A stretch of DNA of 64,000 nucleotides, from NCBI GenBank assembly GCA_007922225.1, contig ML679989.1, positions 21,121,534-21,185,533 on the forward strand, in the 5' to 3' direction. Within the stretch, counting starts at the first letter, position 1; each line of letters opens with the position of its first letter. The stretch comes from Emydura subglobosa (lineage: Eukaryota; Chordata; Testudines; Chelidae). The notes below the pieces were generated by a model. That model was not told the DNA's origin. It did not search any database and saw only the letters and a list, made by a program, of their open reading frames with translations. Positions 53,663-64,000 of the stretch are shown piece after piece. A program made the position numbers and the translations under genes.

Positions 53663-53837
53663 AGATTGAGACCAAAGGCATGAGCTGTCTCAGCCTTATT
53701 GCTAACATCGACTGCCATTAACTATGTTTATTATGTCAGTTAGGTAAATTGAATAACACAAATTTGGAGATATAGAGGAACTTTCCAGAACTGAAATGAA
53801 AAATGTCCCTTAGTAATGTTTTTGGGAGGCCCTATAA

Positions 53838-53930
53838 GATTAGGCCCTGATTCTGCAAAGTTTAAGCATATGCATAAATGGGTGTAATTTAAGTGTATGT
53901 GTACATTTTTGCAAGATTAGGTTTTAACTC
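53838..53930. repeat. ancient CTTAAG-type repeat, half copy
   Basis: GGCCCTGATTCTGCAAAGTT, then TAAGCATATGCATAAATGGG and ATTTAAGTGTATGTGTACA. It is one arm of the palindromic family. Confidence 0.5.
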
Positions 53931-55553
53931 ATTTTTCTTTAAGTGGAGTGGTGAATGAAAGAGGTTAAATTGAAGCCCAACTATTTCAGATATAAGTATG
54001 TATTATATTAGACAAATCCATTCGCATGTTCTTGCTGTTATATGATAGGCAATACAAATATTTCTAATCTAAAGTAATACCCATTTACTTGGAGATCACA
54101 ATACATTCTAAGCAATCAACCCCGACAAATGAAACCTTGCTAAAGAGAAAAGCATTGCATATAGAACTTTGTGGAGATTTTGGGCTGAGTTCCTGGAGAA
54201 CATATTTTTAGTTGATTTGCAAACCTGCTAAAAATAGAGAATTATACTGGCAGTATCTGCAGACCCTTCACTATGGCAGCCCCATCCTGCTATAATAAAA
54301 ATGCTAACATAAGTCTCTATTAATTTTTTTACAGCGTTTCCTCCCAAGGGATAAAGTAAATCAACAATGGCAGCTAGGTGCTCGGATACTGTACTGATGG
54401 GAGTAGTAGAATGTTTTAGATAGATAGAATTACATACATTTGGTTTCTTTAGAGGAAGGGGATTTGGGTGGTTTGGAAGAACACCCAGAAAGGAAATATT
54501 ACTTAAAAGCTGTTTATTAGACAGTAACAGAATAAGAACTCTGGCTCAGATGGCAGCACTCATATGCCAGAACTAAAAAGAAACAGGTTCAAGTTCTGTT
54601 TTTTCTTAGGACTTGCTGATACATGTGCTGCACTTCCAGTGGGGAGGAATAAGTTGGGTGATACTTTGGAAGAGTTGCCATCCTTTGACTGAGGCATAAA
54701 GTAGAGATCCCCTTTGCTCACTTACTGGTTTGAAGTCAGAGAGATGCAGCACATAAGGAAAAAAAGGTTAGCTTCAGTGTATGGCCAACATTCCCTCTTA
54801 ATAAGAATGCTTCCAAAGTATGAGCTATTGCTGTGTAATGGCTGCCATGTTTCCCTGCAACTATCACTCCATGCTCAGTATCTAATCATTACTTTAAGCA
54901 TTTTAGCATGCAGTATACAATTTGCATCAGGTAAAGCTTTACTATAGTGCTTACGCAATAGTGACTGCTATAGCTGAGGTTACAAATAGTTTCCAGGGTT
55001 TTTTCACATTTATAACTAAGAAAAAATCACCTTTGGCCTTCCATTTTCCATGCTTAGACTTAGCTCAAATATGTAGCTTTTTTTGGTGAGTTTTGAGCTA
55101 ATCCTGCAGCTTTTTAGGGTGTTAAAAAAAAAAAAAATTAAATCTACAAACTTTTTAGAGAGGCTTGCAGCAAAAATACCTGAAATTGGAAACTTGTCCT
55201 GGACTCAGCCCTCTGAGGGGATTACTGCCTTTGCTAGGTTTGAGGAATACTGCTTTGGATTTGAATAGATTCATAGATTTTAAGGCATCATTAAGATCAT
55301 TCAGTCTGTCTGAGCTACAGTATGTGTTTTAGAAAGAGATTCTCTCTGGGTTTAAAGACTTACTTTTACTAGCTTATGATCATTTGAATTTTGTATTGTA
55401 AGCATGCACAAAAGCATGTTACGCCGCTGGAACTTGATCCACACTGGCTCTCGGTCCAGCTGGACCCAGTTCAGAGTTCTGGGGCTGATTTACAGAGCCC
55501 TAATAGAACCTGGCCACACTGTCTCATTGTCTCAAAGACTGTTTCTTCTTCTA
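53931..55553. other. unassigned AT-rich sequence
   Basis: No supported exon. A possible CR1 tip (TAGATTCATAGATTTTAAGG) is at 55,266-55,330. Confidence 0.4.
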
Positions 55554-55853
55554 GGGCTATGTCTACACTGACAGTGGCAAAGTCGCTGAAGTCAGATCGA
55601 CTTTTCTGGATTGACTGAGCAGTCAGTGAAGACCCGCTCAGTTGATCAGGAAGTCAGCACTATTAAACCTCCCCCGCAAGTGGCGTAGCGCTGCGTCAAC
55701 GGGAATGCGGTTCCTGTCGGCACAGTGCAGTGAAGATGGCGCGCAGAAGAGAAGCGCAGAAGTCAACGGGAGTTATGCAAGTTCTTTGTGTACTTTGTGT
55801 AACTTCCGTCGACTGCCTCCGAATCGCCAAGGTAAGTGTAGGCCAAGCTTAGG
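55554..55853. mobile_element. about 300-bp MITE, inverse of the 20,952 copy
   Basis: It runs from GGGCTATGTCTACACTGACA to GCCAAGGTAAGTGTAGGCC. Blocks GGCGTAGCGCTGCGTCAACG, GATCGACTT and CGTCGACTGCCTCCGAATCG match the 20,952-21,252 element in reverse orientation. Confidence 0.75.
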
Positions 55854-58145
55854 ACCCACAACACTTTAATACATTATGTCTAGCTAGCATTATGTTTATT
55901 GCAGGCCAGGAGCAAACCCAAGGGAGCCAGAGGAAGAATTGTTTCCATATGAGGTCCAGGATTCTAGGAGACCAGGAATAGTTCTTTCCTCACAATCTTC
56001 AGATTGTGCTGTAAATCTTCCCTCTCCAACAATCTCTAACAATGCCAGCTTCAAACACCCATTTGGCTACTACTTCTTCTAGTACCTTCAGCCTTTCTTC
56101 CATGCTGCCCATATGTAGAAAAGGCTCTCACTCAACTACTCCATAAAGTTACTCCCCATCCTTTTAAAAATATGTATTCAAGATTAATACACTGACTGGA
56201 GACCTATAGTAAATTAGGAACAGATCAGGAACGTGGTCAGTAGTGATCACTGATTTAATAATATATTACACACAAAATAACCACGTTAAAAGAACATTAT
56301 TAAAATTACAAAGTCAAGCACTCAGCAGTTAGGAAGTGCCAGCATTAAGGTGGTCCTCTAGCCCCACCTATAATTTGATTTATTTATAACTTAAAACTAA
56401 AATAAAATTATGTGACTTGAAACCAACTAATTGTTCACACAGCTAGTCTTTGTAACCACATTTCCCTGTCATCATTAGCCTCCTCCTTTCCCTCCATTTG
56501 TTTGTTATACATTCTTGTTGGGTCTTATCTGAAATTAGAGCCCAGTCCTGCAGTGTGCTCCAGTCTGGGCAGACCTCTGCACCTATGTGGACTTCAGTGG
56601 GTCTCTGTGGATGTAGGGGTTTGCCTGCCTGCAACTTGTTGAAGGATCAGGGCCTTAGATTCTAATCTCTGAGGCAAGGACAGTCTCTTTGTCCTCTTTG
56701 TCTTCGTGCCCTGCTTAGCACAGTGCGGCCTAGATCCTGATAGGAGCTTCTGGGTGTTGCACTAATAGAAATAATAATAGTAAAGGACTAAACCAGAGAA
56801 GAAAATATTGCAACATAGTCCACACTAGAAGCCAATGATTAAATTCGAAAAGCAGAATGGAAATTTACTTATTCTATATGGACACAAAAATATTGCTACT
56901 GAATAATTCACCCAAGTGTTTTAAAGGGATAAAAATTCTTGAGACCATACTGATCTTCCCTTATTTATTTCTTTTTATTGGCTTCTATTTCCTGTACAAT
57001 TGTTATAGTTGTTTTCCCAATGGGGATTTAATGTGCTTTAAGGCACTTGTCAGAAAACCTATGGTCAAAAGGGGAATGTAAGGCAAACGTTTTCCACTTC
57101 TCTTGTGGCCTCCTCCCACCAAAACCCACAAGGATGCATCTGTACAGTCCTGTACAGGAACCAGACAGCATCCCTGGATATTTCATTACATTTGAGAGTG
57201 GATGGGGGATACTCAAATAAAGCAAGATGCTGAAAATATGGTGAGTTAAGACCATTTTTGCTGGGGAAGCACGCATTGTCTAATAAATGTTTTGCTGAAA
57301 CTGGTCAGCAGGTGGACATTCTGGATCTGTTTGAATGAACCTACAAGCTTTTCCTGTTGAAGGATTCGTTCCCCCCCCCCTCCTCCTCCTCTCCAGTGAA
57401 TTTGTTAATACAGCTTTCAAGAGCTCTACATAAAATTCTGTGAAACTAATTAAAAAATCCGAATCTTAGAGGAGGCTTGCCTTAGGCTGTTGGGTGCATT
57501 TCTGAGAAAAAGCTGTTGAATCAGGAAATGCATGTCAGGGATGCATAAAAACAGCTATGAAACACAACTTGTGCTACCAATCCTTTTCTTACCAGCCAGA
57601 AACCATTATGCATCTAAGTGCCAGTGAAATGTATTTTTAAAAAAGCAAATACATTTCTCTCTTGCTACAGAGAATGGAAAGGCCTTTATCCATGCAAGGA
57701 CTACATTAATCTGGTGTTATATGTATTGATCTTTTTTCTTAATCGCGCAATTTTTTTTGCATTCACAGAATAATGTTTCATTGGCTCATGCAGAGTTTGT
57801 AAATAAATATATAGAAAGTTTAAGACTGATGAGAACTGTACACCCTTCCAACATTTTTGGGGCTGGAAGAGAGATCTAATGTTTTTTTATTTCATCCCTT
57901 GGCTTAGTAACAAAACCGATGTAATTCTTCCTAAATCTTTCCTACTGTAGCAGGTGAGCCTGGCAGTCCAGCAGATATATCCAGCTATATTATCACAGGT
58001 TAAAGAAAATCCAGTCTCTCTATAAGCACAACAGTTCTACCTGTTTTCTTTGTCAAAGGTTATATAGAATACATTTGGGATGGGAATGAGAAGAGGGATT
58101 TAAAAACAAATTAATTACCACCTTAACGCAAAAGAGACAAACATT
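55854..58145. other. unassigned sequence with one repeat remnant
   Basis: At 56,536-56,655 AGAGCCCAGTCCTGCAG, TGGACTTCAGTGGGTCTC and GAAGGATCAGGGCC resemble another ancient palindromic repeat. A C-run followed by TCC repeats lies near 57,370. No exon was seen. Confidence 0.4.
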
Positions 58146-58441
58146 TAGGCCAGGTCTACACTCAAATGTTAAGTCAAACCCAGATATGTCACTCAGGGAT
58201 ATGAAAAATCCACATCCTGGAGCAGTGTAGTTAAGCTGACTTAACCCCTGGTGTAGCCAGTGCTAGGTCAGTGGAAGAAATGTTCTGTCAACCTAGCTAC
58301 TACCTCTCGGGGAGGTGGATTAACTATGCCAATGGGAGAACCCATCCAGTTGCTTCAGTAAGAGCCTACGCTAAAGTGCTACAGTGGCGCTTTCACTTAC
58401 AGTGCTGTGCTGCTGTAACATTTCAAGTGTAGACTAGCCAT
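58146..58441. mobile_element. 296-bp MITE with complete ends
   Basis: The left end TAGGCCAGGTCTACACTCAAATGTT and the right end AACATTTCAAGTGTAGACTAGCCA are inverted copies over about 20 bp. The interior carries TTAAGCTGACTTAACCCC and CTCGGGGAGGTGGATTAAC. Confidence 0.8.
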
Positions 58442-58527
58442 TAAATCCTCTTAAAGGGACACTTAGGTTCTTTGGACCCCAACTTTGACCCAGTGAAACA
58501 GTTTTCTAATGAAGAATGTCATCTAGA

Positions 58528-58645
58528 TTTGGGCCTTGATGTAGCAAAGCACTTAAACGTGCTTAACTTCAAGCATTGACATCAAGTTTAACTTAATAAG
58601 TTTAAAATTAAGCAAATGTTTTGCTGCACTGGGATCATAAAGAAA
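58528..58645. repeat. ancient CTTAAG-type palindromic repeat
   Basis: AAGCACTTAAACGTGCTTAA and CTTCAAGCATTGAC are followed by AAATTAAGCAAATGTTTTGC and TGCACTGGGATCA. Confidence 0.55.
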
Positions 58646-58754
58646 CATTGGAGCCGTAAATGTTTGCCTGTGCCGTTTTTAAGTCAAGTGAAACTATATG
58701 ATAGCTACTAGCCAATACGTGCACGTTACCAAGTCTGTTTTGTATATTCCAGGT

Positions 58755-59171
58755 CAGTGGCTCTCAGCCTTTCCAGACTACTGTACCGCTTTCAGGAGGC
58801 TGATTGGTCTTGCGTACCCCCAAGTTTCACCTCACTTAAAAACTACTTGCTTACAAAATCAGACATGAAATACAAAAGTGTCACAGCACACTGTTACTGA
58901 ACAATTGCTTCCGTTCTCATTTTTACCATATAATTATAAAATAAATCAATTGGAATATAAATACTGTATTGTACTTATATTTCAGTGTGTAGTGTATAAA
59001 GCAATATAAACAAGTCATTGTCTGTATGAAATTTTAGTTTGCGCTGACTTCTCTAGTGCTTTTTATGTAGCCTGTTGTAAAACTAGGCAAATATCTAGAT
59101 GAGTTGATGTACCTCCTGGAAGACCACCGCTTACCCCCAGGGATACATGTACCCCTGGTTGAGAACCACAG
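58755..59171. mobile_element. non-autonomous hAT transposon
   Basis: The inverted ends CAGTGGCTCTCAGCCTTTCC and GGTTGAGAACCACAG enclose 417 bp with GTACCGCTTTCAGGAGGCTG and CCCCAGGGATACATGTACC. The flanks TTCCAGGT and GTCCAGCT agree at 6 of 8. Confidence 0.75.
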
Positions 59172-60213
59172 GTCCAGCTTTCCTAAACAATAAAGTGGAG
59201 AACACAAACCTACTTTCTTAACCCTTGGTTGCAGAAGATTAAATACATTCTTGAGTTTCTGTGACGAGGGAAATCTTGGAATAAGGCCTTTGTGTGATTC
59301 TTTATTCACAGAAATATTTATTCTTTCCCCATCCGTATTGCTGGATACATGTTAATGCAGCTTCCCCTGTTAATCTGTTTATCTCATTGTCCACTTCTCT
59401 GTAGAATTCTCTGGAGAGCCCTTGGCCAAACAGCTGAGGGAGGTTAAGAGTATTTCACTCCTCTAAATCCTTCCCAGGCACATGCTTCCATTGTTCTCTT
59501 AATTGGAAAGGATTTAAATGACAATCCATGTTGGTGGCATAGGCACAGCTCCTCTATTCATTTGGCATTTATTACCTCCTTTAGAAACAAGCATTCATTT
59601 TAGAGGAATCGGCACCAGCATGCACCTCAACATCATAGGCTGAGGACTCTTTTCCAACCTTTTTGGTAATGATTTAAAAGGAAGAATAAAAAGGTATACA
59701 GAGGCTCAACAGCTGTGCCCTCTTTGTACTAATGCTATCCAAATGCTTTCACCGTTCTCTTTCTTGACTGGAGCAGATGTCCTAGAGAGTAATGCTGTTA
59801 GTGATAGCTGCTAAGATAAAATGGTTAATGATAGCTAGCATTCTATCAGCAACTGAACCTTCTCCATCTGTTAAATAACTAGTGCTAAAATTAGCATTGT
59901 GGGGGATGGGGAAAGAGTGGCTGCAACCTGCACCTTATCTGGTTTCCCTTTCTGCAATCCTGTGAGCCAGGGAAACTTTCTTTGGAAATACAGATAACCT
60001 TCTCCCAAGCCAAACATCTGTGTGATTGAGAACGCACACCAATTGTTTGGAGAGCTACCCAGGTCCAAATTTCATTGTCAGAAAGTCAGATTAATTTGCC
60101 CATTCAGAACTGTGCATACAATTTTACAAAGCTAACAGCAACATTTATTTATTTAATGTCACTAAATCATGTATTTAATGTGCCCATTATATGTTTGAAG
60201 GCACATGTACAAA
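59172..60213. other. unassigned sequence
   Basis: No exons or repeat ends recognised. Confidence 0.4.
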
Positions 60214-60270
60214 ATTTTCATAGATTTATAGATTCCAAGGCCAGGAGGGATCATTGTGATTTAGGAAAAG
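60214..60270 (-). repeat. CR1 3' tip
   Basis: CATAGATTTATAGATTCCAA then GGCCAGGAGGGATCATTGTG is the terminal motif of a CR1 subfamily. Only the tip inserted. Confidence 0.6.
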
Positions 60271-60999
60271 CATTCCAATATCTTTTCTACTTTAGAAGCC
60301 TGAGGAAAGTAAAGGATGTTTCCAAAAAACCCCATCTACTTTCATAAAGCTGAACCTTTCACTGTGCCCTAAAGTGCCACAGACCAAGGCTCTGGTCCAC
60401 CAAAAGGACCACTCAGAGAGATTCCCAGGAAATCGCTAGGGAAAGGTGTAGGCAAATGTACCCTGTCATTTTTTTCCCCTTTCTTAGTACATCAAACATT
60501 TATTGTTTTCATGAGACGCAATGAAGTTTCCCTGTCAATAGGAAGTCACCAAGTTGACCATGGAGGGGACAGGGTGACAAACTCCCAGGAACAGAATATA
60601 CCTCAAAATACCTCCCTAATCACCCCCTTGCATGATGTGATTGAGCAATCTCACTGCAACTAAAAAAACCCCAGTATTACAAAATATTTACATAAATCAA
60701 TCAAAATGGAACATTAAAAACTTAATGACCAGGTGTAAGTGTGAAAATGTTGCCAACATATTTCCAGTACCTCAGGAGTTTATCCTAGCACCCTACCCAA
60801 AGCATTCAGGAGGTGAAAAGGTTCCAGTGGGGGTGCCAGACACACTCGTCTTTCAGTACCACTGTCCCACAAAATGGAAGAAAGAGCCAAGAAAGGTTCC
60901 ATTGTAGCATCACTTCTGGTTTTTAGTCTCTTCCCACAAAGAAGACACAAGTGGCAATTCTGGATCTCAAATGAAGGCCCCATCAGAACCTGTGTGCAA
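60271..60999. other. unassigned sequence
   Basis: Nothing supported. Confidence 0.35.
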
Positions 61000-61585
61000 T
61001 GGTCTCTATTCTGAGCCTCTCGGTAAGTAGCCTGTGTGTAGGTGGAATATTCCATCACACAGCCCTCCTCCCCCCATACACTGCAAATGGAGCACAGGGG
61101 TGGTCCATGCTAGGCAAGAACATAGCCTTTTGAAGTTTTGCTTTCAGGGAAGGGACCTTTGTCGGCTGATCACCTGTTACATGAGGTCAAGATCAGAAGC
61201 CCAAACCGCATAAAGGAGTGACTCTCAGATTCATGGGTGTGCTTGTTCTGAGCCCACGGCAGTTATCAACTTGTAACCACAGAAAAACTCCTTACTGGTG
61301 TTTGAAGGACTGACTCCTACCAGGCCCTTGCTGGAGTTGGGGTGATCTCTGGTAAGCCTATTAGCAGTGTGCAGATTCCTTTATTTTTTTAATGTTTTCT
61401 CTGTAATGCTTTTTGCCTTAAGAATCAACATGCTTGCTTAGAAAGAGCTGTATGGTAACTTAAAGTGTGGGCAATTACACTGCTAATAGCCTCTGGAGAG
61501 AAAGCAAAGCAGGTCTGACTTACTGGAGAATTCACAATGGAGGCAGGGAACTGTGCAGCCTGGAAAAACAGCAGTCAGGAGCAAG
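61000..61585 (+). repeat. LTR-like repeat
   Basis: CAGGTCTGACTTACTGGAGA with GGAGGCAGGGAACTGTGCAGC resembles the 3' part of a reptile retroviral LTR. Upstream are GCATAAAGGAGTG and TGTAATGCTTTTTGCC. The boundaries are unclear and no coding region is attached. Confidence 0.4.
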
Positions 61586-61705
61586 GTGGATAAAAATGAT
61601 TTTTTTTTTTAAATTTAAATCGGATTTTTTTTATTTTTTTAAAAAATCATCAAAATACTAAATTTCTCTCTCATTTAAAAAATAACAGTTACAATTAAAT
61701 CTCAT
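61586..61705. repeat. A/T-rich mirror-type repeat
   Basis: GGATAAAAATGATTTTTTT is followed by alternating T-runs and A-runs (AAATTTAAATCGG, TTTAAAAAATCATC). It borders the truncated CR1. Confidence 0.5.
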
Positions 61706-62428
61706 CACAAACATGCTTGACTTGCTATACCTTGACTTTAGCAAAGCTTTTGATACTGTCTCGCACAGTATTCTTATCAGCAAGTTAAAGAAGTATGGGT
61801 TGGATGAATGGACTATAAAATGGATAGAGAACTGGCTAGAGCATAGGGCTCAACGTGTAGTGATCAATGGCTCCATGTCTAGCTGGCAACCGGTCACAAG
61901 TGGAGTTCCCCAGGGGTCTGTCCTGGGGCCGGTTTTGTTCAACATCTTCATTAATGATCTGGAGGATGGGGTAGATTGCACCCTCAGCAAGTTTGCGGAC
62001 GACACTAAGCTGGGGGGAGTGGTAGATACCCTGGAGGATAGGGATAGGATACAGAGTGACCTAAACAAACTGGAGGATTGGGCCAAAAGAAATCTAATGA
62101 GGTTCAACAAGGACAAGTGCAGAGTCCTCCACTTAGGAAGGAAGAATCCCATGCACAGCTATAGACTGGGGACCGACGAGCTGGGCAGCAGCTCTGCAGA
62201 AAAGGACCTGGGGGTAACGGTGGATAAAAAGCTGGATATGAGTCAGCAGTGTGCTCTGGTTGTCAAGAAGGCTAATGGAATATTGGGCTGCATTAGGAGG
62301 GGCATTGCCAGCAGGTCACGGGAAGTGATTATTCCCCTCTATTCGGCATTGGTGAGGCCGCATTTAGAATACTGACTAGATGACCTCCTGAGGTCCCTTC
62401 CAATTCTATGATTCTATGATTCTATGCT
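61706..62428 (+). repeat. CR1 LINE with internal deletion
   Basis: Frame 61,713-62,375 encodes RT motifs without damage: [49 protein letters not shown] and [16 protein letters not shown]. It breaks off after Leu-Glu-Tyr. The next bases jump to TGACTAGATGACCTCCTGAG and the tail (TTCTATGA repeats at 62,399-62,426). The several hundred bp between the Leu-Glu-Tyr codons and the tail, kept in the other copies, are missing. It is 5' truncated within RT. Confidence 0.95.
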
Positions 62429-62689
62429 AAACCTACACTTACAGTCGCATAAAAATGAATTAATGGCTCTAGTCTATCCAGCCTAATTACCAGCTTTTGC
62501 TTCTTGAAAGTTCTGGGCTTTCAGTTTCTGTTTCAGTTTCTCAGCAGACTAAAGTTACATCTGCAAAGAAAGACATAGGCTGGATAGGATTGTTGTTGTT
62601 CTGTGCTTATGTGGTGGTGGAGCTGGGCCAAACAAGGCAGAGGAGTTAGACACTGTCTTAAAGACAGAAAGACAAAGGACAGAGGCAGA

Positions 62690-64000
62690 GTAGAAAGGAA
62701 CTGAGACTTGGTGGAGTAACTCACACAACTGGAGCACTGTCATGGATGCGTATAAACTGTTTAGGAAGGACAGGCAGGGGCGAAAGGGAGGAGGAGTTGC
62801 ACTGTATGTAAGAGAGCAATCTGTTTGCTCTGAGCTCCAGTATGAAACTGGAAATAAGCCAGTTGAGAGTTTCTGGGTTAAGCTTAGAAGCAAGAACAAT
62901 AAGGGAGACGTGGTGGGTGTCAATTATAGACCACCAGACCAGGAGGATGAGGTAGATGAGGCTTTCTTCAGTCAACTAGGGAAAGTTTCCAGTTCACAAG
63001 ACCTGATTCTCATGGGGGACTTCAATCACCCGGACATCTGCTGGAAGAGCAATACAGCAGAGCACAAACAATCCAGGAAGTTTTTGGAGAGTGTTGCAGA
63101 CAACTTCTTGGTGCAAGTGGTGGAGCAACCAACTAGGGGCCATACTTCTCTTGACCTGCTGCTCACAAACAGAGAAGATTTGGTAGGGGAAGTAGAAGTG
63201 GGTGGCAACCTAGGCAGCAGTGACCATGAGATGGTCCCGTTCAGGATCCTGACAAAAGGAAGAAAGGAGAACAGCAGGATACGGACCATGGAATTCAGAA
63301 AAGCAGACTTTGACTCCCTCAGGGAGCTGATGGGCAGGATCCCCTGGGAGGCTAATATGAGGGGAAAGGAATCCAAGAGAACTGGCTGTATTTTAAAGAA
63401 ACCTTATTGAGGGCACAGGAACAAACCATCCCGATGTGCAGAAAGAATAGCAAATATGGGAGGTGTCCAGCTTGGCTTAAGAAAGAAGTCTTTGGAGAAC
63501 TTAAACACAAAAAAGAAGCTTACAAAAAGTGGAAGCTTGGTCAGATGACTAGGGAGGATTATAAAAACACTGCTCGAATATGCAGGAATGAAATCAGGAA
63601 GGCCAAAGTTAGAGTTGCAGCTAGCAAGGGACGTGAAGGGGAACAAGAAGGGTTTCTACAGGTATGTTGCCAACAAGAGGAAGATTAGGGAAAGTGTGGA
63701 CCCCACACAGAATGGGGGAGGCAACCTAGCGACAGAGGATGTAGAGAAAGCTGAGGTACTCAATGCCTTTTTTGCCTCTGTCTTTACAGACAAGGTCAGC
63801 TCTCAGACTGCTGCACTGGGCGGCACAGTATGGGAAGGAGGTGAACATCCCGCAGTGCTCAAGGAACAGGTCCAAGACTATTTAGAAAGATTGGACATAC
63901 ACAAGTCCATGGGGCCAGATGCAATGCACCCAAGGGTGTTGAGGGAGTTGGCTGAGGTGATTTCAGAGCCATTGGCTATTATCTTTGAAAGCTCGTGGCA
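62690..64000 (+). repeat. CR1 LINE, endonuclease to start of RT, cut by window end
   Basis: Coding starts at about 62,695 (ETWWSNSHNW). Frame 62,742-63,410 encodes the C-terminal half of the apurinic-like endonuclease: GGGVALYVREQ, GVNYRPPDQ, LILMGDFNHPDICWKSNTAE and GSSDHEMV with the catalytic Ser-Asp-His. A frameshift near 63,405 moves the linker (CPAWLKKEVFGELKHKK) to frame 63,407-63,688, and another occurs near 63,640. The last codons ([18 protein letters not shown]) are the start of RT. The copy is defective, and its 3' end lies outside the window. Confidence 0.95.

Noticed and set aside
1..64000. CRISPR, rRNA, tRNA or bacterial operon
   Set aside because: Repeats are dispersed transposons and not spaced arrays; no cloverleaf or rRNA motifs found.

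Overview
The window looks like nuclear DNA of a reptile, most likely a turtle. The main evidence is the repeat mix: CR1 LINEs ending in tandem ATTCTATG, a large DIRS-type tyrosine-recombinase retrotransposon, a Penelope-like GIY-YIG fragment, MIR SINEs, hAT elements, and many short DNA transposons with CTACACT-type ends. A vertebrate gene is present with long introns. No bacterial-style operons, CRISPR arrays or rRNA genes were seen. The species call is inference.

Region 1 (1-25,500, minus strand) is the 5' half of one gene, NOXA1, the cytosolic activator of the NOX1 NADPH oxidase. Seven coding exons were placed by splice sites, continuous phase and protein similarity: 25,327-25,500; 21,434-21,516; 12,100-12,208; 6,745-6,879; 4,783-4,890; 1,767-1,826; and a tentative 549-586. 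They encode the TPR (Rac-binding) part and the activation segment. The PB1 and SH3 parts should lie beyond base 1. The introns are full of CR1, hAT, MITE, MIR, Penelope and LTR-like insertions, several of them nested.

Region 2 (about 27,240-28,400) is a CpG island with GC boxes and a strong plus-strand splice donor at 27,748/27,749. It lies head to head with NOXA1. In human the gene head to head with NOXA1 is EXD3, so this may be the EXD3 promoter and first exon. I found no convincing EXD3 coding exon in the window.

Region 3 (28,400-44,880) is mostly intron-like or intergenic sequence. It holds MIRs, ancient palindromic repeats, a MITE split by a 1.6-kb CR1 (37,836-40,122) and an LTR-like block (41,110-41,790).

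Region 4 (44,882-51,358) is a nearly complete DIRS-like retrotransposon of about 6.5 kb. It has inverted terminal repeats, an internal complementary region matching both ends, a zinc-knuckle and Arg-Ser-rich Gag-like ORF, an RT-RNase H-methyltransferase-like ORF, and a tyrosine recombinase ORF that overlaps it by 19 nt. Only the RT ORF is open throughout. The Gag ORF carries two stops and two C-run frameshifts, and the recombinase carries a 14-bp duplication. It is the most structured object in the window.

Region 5 (51,358-64,000) is AT-rich non-coding sequence with MITEs and a hAT. It ends in two CR1 copies in the same orientation: a 3' copy with an internal deletion (61,706-62,428), then a copy entering at its endonuclease domain and running off the window end (62,690-64,000).
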